Assembly: GCA_002422945.1 (NCBI GenBank)
Contig: DITW01000098.1
Location: 3,968 to 15,508, forward strand
Reading direction: 5' to 3'
Origin: Sphingomonadales bacterium UBA6174
Lineage (GTDB): Bacteria; Pseudomonadota; Alphaproteobacteria; Sphingomonadales; Sphingomonadaceae
Length of the DNA: 11,541 nt
A program made the position numbers and the translations under genes. The number at the start of each line of letters is the position of its first letter. Position 1 is the stretch's first letter. Below are positions 1 to 5,051 of this stretch, piece by piece. The notes beneath the pieces were generated by a model. That model was not told the DNA's origin and did no database searches. It saw nothing but the letters and a program-made list of their open reading frames with translations.

Positions 1-2
1 GC

Positions 3-101
3 CACACCATCATGAACTGCGCCAATGTCTGCCCCAAGGGCCTGTCCCCGGCGCGTGCCATTGCCGAAACCAAGAAGATGATGGCCGAACGGGCGATCTG
101 A
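3..101 (+). CDS. sdhB: Succinate dehydrogenase iron-sulfur subunit, C-terminal 32 residues (partial)
   Basis: Only the last 32 codons are present; the gene enters from the left edge and stops at TGA 99-101. SdhB carries electrons from the flavoprotein SdhA to quinone through three Fe-S clusters at the cytoplasmic membrane (TCA cycle and respiratory complex II). The visible tail begins HTIMNCANVCPKG and ends in ETKKMMAERAI, matching the family's last cysteine motif (CHxIMNCxxxCPKGLxPxRAI). By comparison with E. coli SdhB, the first visible cysteine should ligate the [3Fe-4S] cluster and the second the [4Fe-4S] cluster; the preceding cysteine of the motif lies just outside the window. The next gene starts 2 bp after the stop, so they are probably co-transcribed. 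The family call is firm despite the short fragment. Confidence 0.95.
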   Translation, partial: HTIMNCANVCPKGLSPARAIAETKKMMAERAI

Positions 102-103
102 TC

Positions 104-577
104 TTGACGGAACAAGCGCTCGGCTATCCCAGATTTCGATACGAGCCAGACCCGGAGATGCCGGGCTGGCACATCTGGGAAGCCGAAGCAGTTCAGACGT
201 TCAACGCCCAATTCGAACCCATCCGCCTGCGCACCGATGAAGATGGCCGCGCTCGCGTGCGGTTCTGGCCCCGCGTCGCGCATCAAAACCCAGCGGGCAA
301 TGTCCATGGCGGCGCGATCATGGCCTTTGTCGATATGGCGCTGTTCGCGGGGGCGCATCAACTAGGCGTCCGCCCAGTCATCAAGGCGCTCACCATCGAT
401 GCGGGCATCCAGTTTATCGACGGCGCCACCATCGGAGAGCCGGTTGATGCCGTGGTCGAACTGCTGCGGGAAACCGGCCGCATGGCGTTCGTTCGCGGTC
501 TGATCGAACAACAAGGCCGCACCGTCGCCGCCTTTACCGGCACCTTTCGCAAACACATTCCGAAAAGTGAAGGCTAA
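104..577 (+). CDS. PaaI-family hotdog-fold acyl-CoA thioesterase
   Basis: This 157-aa protein has the length of a single-domain hotdog thioesterase, an enzyme class that hydrolyses acyl-CoA thioesters in the cytoplasm. The segment NPAGNVHGGAIMAFVDMAL (residues 62-80) is the PaaI/4HBT signature: HGG at 68-70 supplies the backbone that polarises the thioester, and D77 on the following helix is the likely catalytic acid. The substrate cannot be read from the sequence. The start is TTG at 104, 2 bp after the sdhB stop, with a weak GGGCG at 90-94 as the only ribosome-binding candidate. The next in-frame ATG is at 158 (residue 19) and would also leave the hotdog core intact, so the exact start is uncertain. 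zapE follows after 3 bp, placing this gene inside a probable sdh-thioesterase-zapE transcript. Confidence 0.85.
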   Translation: MTEQALGYPRFRYEPDPEMPGWHIWEAEAVQTFNAQFEPIRLRTDEDGRARVRFWPRVAHQNPAGNVHGGAIMAFVDMALFAGAHQLGVRPVIKALTIDAGIQFIDGATIGEPVDAVVELLRETGRMAFVRGLIEQQGRTVAAFTGTFRKHIPKSEG

Positions 578-580
578 CAC

Positions 581-1747
581 ATGAGCGGCATCGCCCAACG
601 CTATCAGATTATGGTCGATGCGGGCGAACTGCGCCCGGATGCCGATCAGCGCATGGCGATGGAGCGCCTGCGCCAGATGGCCGATGCGCTGGAAGCCGCC
701 GACCGCGCCAATGCTGCGGGCGGCGGGTTGTTTGGCCTGTTCAAGCGCAAGAGCGCCGCGCCCGTCATTCGCCATCTGTATCTTTGGGGCGGGGTGGGCC
801 GCGGCAAATCGATGATCATGGACATGTTCTTTGATTGCCTCGCGATCAAGGCCAAGCGCCGCGTCCATTTCCATGCCTTCATGCTGGAGGTGCATGACCG
901 CATCCGTCAGGCCCGCACGCTCGACAAGGGTGATCCGATCCCGATCGTCGCCCGCGACCTTGCCCGCGATCTGCGTCTGCTCGCTTTTGATGAAATGCAG
1001 GTCAACAATATCGCCGATGCGATGATCCTGTCGCGCCTGTTCACGGCGCTGCTGGAACAAGGGGTGACGGTTGTCACCACGTCGAACCGCCACCCGCGCG
1101 ACCTGTATAAAAACGGCCTCAACCGCGTGCATTTCCTGCCGTTCATCGACCTGTTGGAAGCGCAATTCGACATCATGACTTTGAACGGCCCGGTCGATTA
1201 CCGGTTGGAACGCCTGACCGGGGTCAAGACATGGCACAGCCCGGCAGATGCCGTCGCCACCGCGTCATTAAGCGAAGCCTTTTTCCGCCTGACCGATTAT
1301 CCCGTCAACGACAAGGCGCATGTCCCGTCGGAAGACCTCGAAATTCCGGGCGGGCGCATTATCCATGCCCCGAAAAGCTTCAAGGGGGTGGGCGTATTTT
1401 CCTTCAAGCGCCTATGCGCCGAGGCGCGTGGCGCGGCGGATTATCTCGCGCTTGCCCAGCATTTCCACACGCTGATCATCGTCGCCATCCCGATCATGGG
1501 CCCGCAAAATCGCAACGAAGCCGCCCGCTTCGTCACCCTGATCGACGCATTATATGAACACCGCGTCAAACTCCTCGCCTCCGCCGCGGCCGATCCGGCG
1601 AGCCTCTATCCCACCGGCGATGGCGCGTTCGAATTCGAACGCACGGTATCGCGCCTGATGGAAATGCAATCGGCGGACTATCTCGCCCTTGGCCATGGCG
1701 AAGCGGAAGACGAACCACAACTCGCGACCGAGGCGGAGGCCGGGTAA
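581..1747 (+). CDS. zapE: Cell division protein ZapE (AFG1-like P-loop ATPase)
   Basis: The 388-aa product matches the ZapE/AFG1 family (usually about 370-400 aa), cytoplasmic ATPases that in E. coli associate with the division septum and destabilise FtsZ polymers. The Walker A loop is GGVGRGKS (residues 70-77), followed by the family-typical RRVHFHAFM segment (93-101). Walker B is LLAFDEM (133-139), and VVTTSNRHPRDLY (164-176) carries the sensor region. The C-terminal half (DYRLERL..., then IPIMGPQNRNEAARFVTLID) is also typical. The ATG at 581 has GAAGG at 569-573 with 7 nt spacing and lies 3 bp after the thioesterase stop. In many alphaproteobacteria mdh comes next; here a palindromic repeat and a convergent receptor gene follow instead. 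All catalytic motifs are intact. Confidence 0.93.
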   Translation: MSGIAQRYQIMVDAGELRPDADQRMAMERLRQMADALEAADRANAAGGGLFGLFKRKSAAPVIRHLYLWGGVGRGKSMIMDMFFDCLAIKAKRRVHFHAFMLEVHDRIRQARTLDKGDPIPIVARDLARDLRLLAFDEMQVNNIADAMILSRLFTALLEQGVTVVTTSNRHPRDLYKNGLNRVHFLPFIDLLEAQFDIMTLNGPVDYRLERLTGVKTWHSPADAVATASLSEAFFRLTDYPVNDKAHVPSEDLEIPGGRIIHAPKSFKGVGVFSFKRLCAEARGAADYLALAQHFHTLIIVAIPIMGPQNRNEAARFVTLIDALYEHRVKLLASAAADPASLYPTGDGAFEFERTVSRLMEMQSADYLALGHGEAEDEPQLATEAEAG

Positions 1748-1830
1748 CGGCCCCACGCCGCCGCTGCTACTGCCCACACATCCTACATTCCCATAGGTGA
1801 AGGAAGCGCCCTCCCCCTCCACACATACCT

Positions 1831-1933
1831 CGTCATTCCCGCGCAGGCGGGAATCCAGAATGACCAGCGGGGCGAAGGGCACGCAGCCTTTTAGGTTCGC
1901 CCTGTCTGGATTCCCGCCTACGCGGGAATGACG
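1831..1933. repeat. Two-armed palindromic intergenic repeat with dRS3-like cores (element 1)
   Basis: The arms at 1831-1859 and 1905-1933 are inverted copies matching at 28 of 29 positions; the exception is C1844 opposite A1920. Each arm is itself a hairpin with the core ATTCCC-N8-GGGAAT (1835-1854 and 1910-1929). A nested stem, GGGCGAA (1870-1876) with TTCGCCC (1896-1902), lies in the 45-nt centre, so the whole 103-nt unit can fold into one long branched hairpin. It sits in the 245-bp gap between the convergent ends of zapE and the receptor gene. No T-run follows on either strand, so it is not a textbook intrinsic terminator, although a bidirectional terminator or mRNA 3'-protecting role is plausible. 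I recall similar GTCATTCCCGC repeats being scattered in proteobacterial genomes; copy number here is unknown. Confidence 0.85.
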
Positions 1934-1992
1934 GGGAAAACTGCTCGCACGAGCTGCCGGTAATCACCTCTGAAGCGCAAGCCGCCCGCCCC

Positions 1993-3906
1993 CTAAAAAT
2001 CCACCACCAGATAGGCCGATGCGCTCCGCTGGTCGATCGGCAGATAGACCCCACTCCCCGCAGCATAATAGCTATAGGCGTTGAAAATATTGCCCATTTG
2101 CACCCGCAACGTCAGCGGCGTCTTGCCCCATTTCCATTGGTAGCGCCCGCCAACCCCAAAGGTCGCATAGCCGTGGATCATCACCGCATTATCGACGGTC
2201 CCAGCCTGACGGCTTTGATAGCTGGCATAGCCATCGACCGACAGGCCTTCCGCCACAAAGGGCAGGCTATAATCCACATTGAACTGGCCGGAAACATCCG
2301 ATTGGCCAACGGGCCGCTTGCCGATAACCTCATTGGTCAAGGGTGATTTGGACACGCGCGGACGGCCCATCACCGCGCCAGTGACAATCGTCAGCCGGTC
2401 ATTGACCTGCGCGGTCAGGCTCAACTCCGCCCCTTGATGGCGTTCATGCCCGATGCTGCGATAGATATCGGCCTGATCCAGCGCGAGATAAGGCTTGGCC
2501 ACGTTGAAATAGCCCATGATCACTGTCGCATTTTGGAAAGGTGTCCATTTCACCCCCGCATCCCATTGCGAGGTGCGAATGGCGGGCAGAATTTCATTGG
2601 CATTGGCCGCATAGCTCGGGCTGCTCCCCGCATCCTCCAGACCCTTTACATAGCTGCCATAGACCGAAATCCGGTCGCTCAATGGGCTGGCGATACTCAT
2701 CGAAGGGAGCCAGAGTTGCGTAACCCGACGGCTTTGCGCCTGCCCCTCGGGCCGCACATTCTTGACATAGCGGCTGCGCTGCGCCCCCAAGGTCAATTCG
2801 CCCAGACCCTGCCATGCGAGGCTATAGGCAAAAGCGCCCGTCTTATGCCGCACCCCATCTTGGGTGATCGCACCTCTGGCAAAGTCCGGGCGCGGCGGCG
2901 CAATCCGGGCGTTGATATCGAAACTGCCGAATTCGGCCTGATCGCCATCGCCATTGCGGTTTTTCACCTCGCGCCCGCGCATCGACACGGTGAACAAATG
3001 CCGCCTTACCCCTTCCGAAAATTCACGCGACACGCGCAATTCACCGCTGGTCGATGCCTGATCCACCGCCGGAAAGGCCGCCACGATGCGTTCGCCAGTC
3101 GTCGGCGTATCGAGCGCCACCAAATTGAGATAGCCGACCCCGGATCGCACCTCGGACCGGAACAGCCCGGCCCGGATTGTCCATGATCCCAATATCGCCT
3201 TTGAAACAACACCATAATTATCATAGACATTTTCATTCAGCACCCAATCAGGCCCCGGCAATTTCCCCCGGCGGATGCGACCGGGCAGGAAATCCCCCTG
3301 CGCAAGATAGATGCCTTGGGTCGTCTCATCGCTGCGTTTGATATGGCCCCAGAACCCCGTCACCTCCACTTCCGGCGCAGGCCGCCAGCGCGGCACCATC
3401 CCCCATGAAAAAGAACGGACATGGCCGCCATTGCCAAAATGATCGCGTCGTACTGCCGTACCGATGGCGGTGCTCAGATGATCGGTGACAATTGGCAATT
3501 GCATGTCCAATTCCCCGCCAACCGACCCATAAGCATCAAGATCAAGCACGACCGAGGCCGCATAATCATTGCCGCTATCGCGCAAGACATAATCGACAAC
3601 CCCGGTCGGGGCGGGAAAGCTCTGCCCTTGTGCCGCCGGTCCCACGCGCAAGGTCGCCCCCGCGACCACCCGGCCCGATACGGGCGCCTGCACATCGAAA
3701 TACATGCCCTCCATGCGGAAATTCCCCGCCACGCCGGGCGAAAAACCGCGAATATTATCGGCGCTGTAAATGCCCAGCGATTCATGACCGACCGTCACCC
3801 CAAAGGCATCCTCCGCCGATTTTACCGCATTTTCATCGGTCCGCTGGGCCAGCACGGGGGTCGCCGCCATGGCGGCAACAAGCAACGCACTGGTCACGAT
3901 ACGCAT
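1993..3906 (-). CDS. TonB-dependent outer-membrane receptor, short-plug type
   Basis: This 637-aa protein has a signal peptide (MRIVTSALLVAAMAATPVLA, probable cleavage before QRTDEN) and ends in YLVVDF, with the terminal aromatic residue expected of a BAM-assembled beta-barrel. Residues after about 30 (DAFGVTVGHESLGIYS..., then NIRGFSPGVAGNFRMEGMYFD) match the second half of a TonB-receptor plug (IRGFS...lDGvyfD). The first plug strands and an obvious TonB box are missing. The remainder alternates polar and aromatic residues as in a 22-strand barrel, including a C-terminal stretch LRVQMGNIFNAYSYY like other TonB receptors. Such receptors import siderophores, vitamins or glycans; the substrate is not evident and no transport partner adjoins. 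I recall related short-plug receptors in sphingomonads. The ATG is preceded by AGGAG (3912-3916) at 5 nt. Convergent with zapE, divergent from the 84-aa gene. Confidence 0.85.
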   Translation of the reverse strand: MRIVTSALLVAAMAATPVLAQRTDENAVKSAEDAFGVTVGHESLGIYSADNIRGFSPGVAGNFRMEGMYFDVQAPVSGRVVAGATLRVGPAAQGQSFPAPTGVVDYVLRDSGNDYAASVVLDLDAYGSVGGELDMQLPIVTDHLSTAIGTAVRRDHFGNGGHVRSFSWGMVPRWRPAPEVEVTGFWGHIKRSDETTQGIYLAQGDFLPGRIRRGKLPGPDWVLNENVYDNYGVVSKAILGSWTIRAGLFRSEVRSGVGYLNLVALDTPTTGERIVAAFPAVDQASTSGELRVSREFSEGVRRHLFTVSMRGREVKNRNGDGDQAEFGSFDINARIAPPRPDFARGAITQDGVRHKTGAFAYSLAWQGLGELTLGAQRSRYVKNVRPEGQAQSRRVTQLWLPSMSIASPLSDRISVYGSYVKGLEDAGSSPSYAANANEILPAIRTSQWDAGVKWTPFQNATVIMGYFNVAKPYLALDQADIYRSIGHERHQGAELSLTAQVNDRLTIVTGAVMGRPRVSKSPLTNEVIGKRPVGQSDVSGQFNVDYSLPFVAEGLSVDGYASYQSRQAGTVDNAVMIHGYATFGVGGRYQWKWGKTPLTLRVQMGNIFNAYSYYAAGSGVYLPIDQRSASAYLVVDF

Positions 3907-3911
3907 ACAAA

Positions 3912-3916
3912 CTCCT
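3912..3916 (-). promoter_or_regulatory. Shine-Dalgarno site of the TonB-dependent receptor
   Basis: AGGAG on the minus strand lies 5 nt before the ATG (3906-3904). It is one of the strongest ribosome-binding sites in the window and fixes the receptor start at the signal-peptide methionine. Confidence 0.75.
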
Positions 3917-3954
3917 GTTTACTTCACGCTTCGCCAAGACGAGGCGTCAGGATC

Positions 3955-4000
3955 AAACATCAATATCTATTATTTTATATCAACTACTTAATACGTAGAC
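3955..4000. promoter_or_regulatory. AT-rich divergent control region with a CTAC/GTAG palindrome
   Basis: The 165-bp gap between the divergent receptor and 84-aa genes contains an AT-rich island unlike the GC-rich surroundings (TATTATTTTATATCAA at about 3970-3985). Inside it, 3984-3998 is a 15-bp imperfect palindrome, CTACTTAATACGTAG, with 12 of the 14 non-central positions symmetric. The position suits an operator or promoter for the receptor. I could not place a convincing -35/-10 pair and do not see a clear Fur box, so the regulator is unknown. Confidence 0.35.
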
Positions 4001-4071
4001 ATCCCCATATTCGACCAAGGTCTAAAGTTCCGGAATGGCCGCGCCATCATTTTTCGCTTAAAGATCGGGCG

Positions 4072-4326
4072 ATGGCCAAAAAGAAATACATGCTGACTGC
4101 CACCCTGCCCGATGGCTATGTCAAAACCATCGGACCGACCGCGACCGAGTTCACGCATTATTGGCGGATTGTAGCGTCTCTGGAGAACGGCAAGACCGAG
4201 GTCTTCTGGGGCCACACCAAATCCCTTGCCGAAGCCCGCAAGAAAAAGACCGCTGCGCAAGAGGGCGCTAAAATGCGGGGCTGGCAGGGGTTTGAAATCG
4301 ATATCGTGGAACTGGAGCGGTCCTAG
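4072..4326 (+). CDS. Small basic hypothetical protein (84 aa)
   Basis: I do not recognise this protein. It opens MAKKKYMLTATLPDGYVKTI, has an aromatic-rich middle (FTHYWRIVA, TEVFWGHT), then a lysine/arginine-rich probable helix (SLAEARKKKTAAQEGAKMRG, residues 51-70), and ends in an acidic strand-like tail (FEIDIVELERS). There is no signal peptide or membrane segment, so it is probably cytoplasmic; the charge pattern could suit nucleic-acid or protein contacts, but that is a guess. The same frame stays open upstream to 3421, but that part is antisense to the receptor gene; ATG 4072 is chosen because the product looks coherent only from there. The ribosome-binding site is weak (AAAGATCGGG). 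It is divergent from the receptor and convergent with tadA. Confidence 0.6.
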   Translation: MAKKKYMLTATLPDGYVKTIGPTATEFTHYWRIVASLENGKTEVFWGHTKSLAEARKKKTAAQEGAKMRGWQGFEIDIVELERS

Positions 4327-4365
4327 GCACGTCGCTGGCCCTGTGCCGCCTTTATACACTCCCCT

Positions 4366-4435
4366 CGTCATGCTGAACTTGTTTCAGCATCTATGACCAT
4401 CCTGCTGGAGATGCTGAAACAAGTTCAGCATGACG
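4366..4435. repeat. Two-armed palindromic intergenic repeat (element 2)
   Basis: The arms at 4366-4392 and 4409-4435 are perfect inverted copies (27 of 27), separated by 16 nt. Each arm is also a small hairpin (ATGCTGAA-CTTGT-TTCAGCAT), so the element can form either one long hairpin or two short ones. It occupies the 132-bp gap between the convergent 3' ends of the 84-aa gene and tadA. Neither strand has a T-run after the stem. I recall GTCATGCTGAACTTGTTTCAGC repeats as widespread in sphingomonad genomes, but copy number in this genome cannot be judged from one window. Like element 1, it begins CGTCAT and ends ATGACG. Confidence 0.85.
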
Positions 4436-4458
4436 ATACGGGTAGGTGGGAAAGCCCC

Positions 4459-4911
4459 CTACCTCCGCTCTCTAAAAAATTCCCGCAACTGCGCCGCAGC
4501 TTCGGCCTCGCCTAGCCCGGCATAGACCTCAGGCCGGTGGTGGCAGGTTGGTTGGTCGAACCAGCGCGGGCCGTGTTCGATCGCGCCGCCCTTGGGGTCG
4601 CTTGCGGCGTAATACACACGGTCGATGCGGGCGTGGCTGATCGCGGCGGCGCACATCGCGCAGGGTTCCAGCGTCACCCACAGGTCGCAACCCATCAGCC
4701 GCCCATCGCCCAGTTTCTCGCACGCCGCGCGGATCGCGCGCATTTCGGCGTGCGCGGTCGGATCAAGCCCTTTATGCATCGCATTGCCGACCGCCGCCAC
4801 GACTTCCGACCCCCGCATGATGACCGCGCCGACCGGCACTTCACCTGCCGCCGCCGCTTGGGCTGCAAGGTCGAGGGCGTGGCGCATCGGAAGGGGGACC
4901 GGCAATTTCAT
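4459..4911 (-). CDS. tadA: tRNA-specific adenosine deaminase (A34 to inosine)
   Basis: TadA converts adenosine 34 in the anticodon of tRNA-Arg(ACG) to inosine so that it can read CGU, CGC and CGA codons; it is normally essential in bacteria. The 150-aa length is typical. The zinc-deaminase signature is complete: TAHAEMRAI with H54 (zinc) and E56 (proton shuttle), and TLEPCAMCAAAI with C84 and C87 (zinc). GEVPVGAVI (23-31) and SHARIDRVYYAASDPKGGA (92-110) are family landmarks. The ATG at 4911 has a strong GGGAGGGG on the minus strand (4914-4921). The gene is divergent from the M16 peptidase gene across 140 bp and convergent with the 84-aa gene across element 2. General cytidine or guanine deaminases share the fold, but the motifs and length favour TadA. 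Confidence 0.93.
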   Translation of the reverse strand: MKLPVPLPMRHALDLAAQAAAAGEVPVGAVIMRGSEVVAAVGNAMHKGLDPTAHAEMRAIRAACEKLGDGRLMGCDLWVTLEPCAMCAAAISHARIDRVYYAASDPKGGAIEHGPRWFDQPTCHHRPEVYAGLGEAEAAAQLREFFRERR

Positions 4912-4968
4912 CGCCCCTCCCTATCGCGTCCATTATTCATCTGCCAGTCAGTTTCATCATCTCATGAT

Positions 4969-4996
4969 TTGCCAATTCAACCGGCTCGGCTATGGT
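4969..4996 (+). promoter_or_regulatory. Possible sigma-70 promoter for the M16 peptidase operon
   Basis: TTGCCA (4969-4974) and TATGGT (4991-4996) are separated by 16 bp in the 140-bp gap upstream of the M16 gene. The implied transcription start near 5003 falls on the palindrome GGCCATGATGGCC (5000-5012). A GCCAG-CT-CTGGC hairpin (5010-5021) would then sit in the leader. This is proposed by eye only. Confidence 0.35.
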
Positions 4997-5051
4997 CGCG
5001 GCCATGATGGCCAGCTCTGGCTGATCCAGATCATCTCATCGGGAGTATTTC

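Noticed and set aside
362..1237. A 291-codon open frame on the minus strand across the thioesterase and zapE
   Set aside because: It is antisense to two well-supported genes and reads as histidine/arginine/aspartate-rich shadow sequence with no recognisable motif; GC-rich third positions commonly keep such frames open.
1831..1933. Element 1 as a classical Rho-independent terminator
   Set aside because: The stem is strong but no T-run follows it on either strand; it is listed as a repeat, with termination only as a possibility.
2434..3186. A 250-codon plus-strand open frame inside the receptor gene
   Set aside because: It is antisense to the receptor, with shadow-type composition and no domain signature.
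3421..4071. An upstream extension of the 84-aa gene by 217 codons
   Set aside because: Most of it is antisense to the receptor gene and it crosses the AT-rich intergenic region; the product becomes coherent only from ATG 4072.
1831..4435. A CRISPR array or paired insertion-sequence ends
   Set aside because: There are only two unlike repeat units 2.5 kb apart, no regular spacers, no cas genes, no transposase, and no clear target-site duplication around the block.
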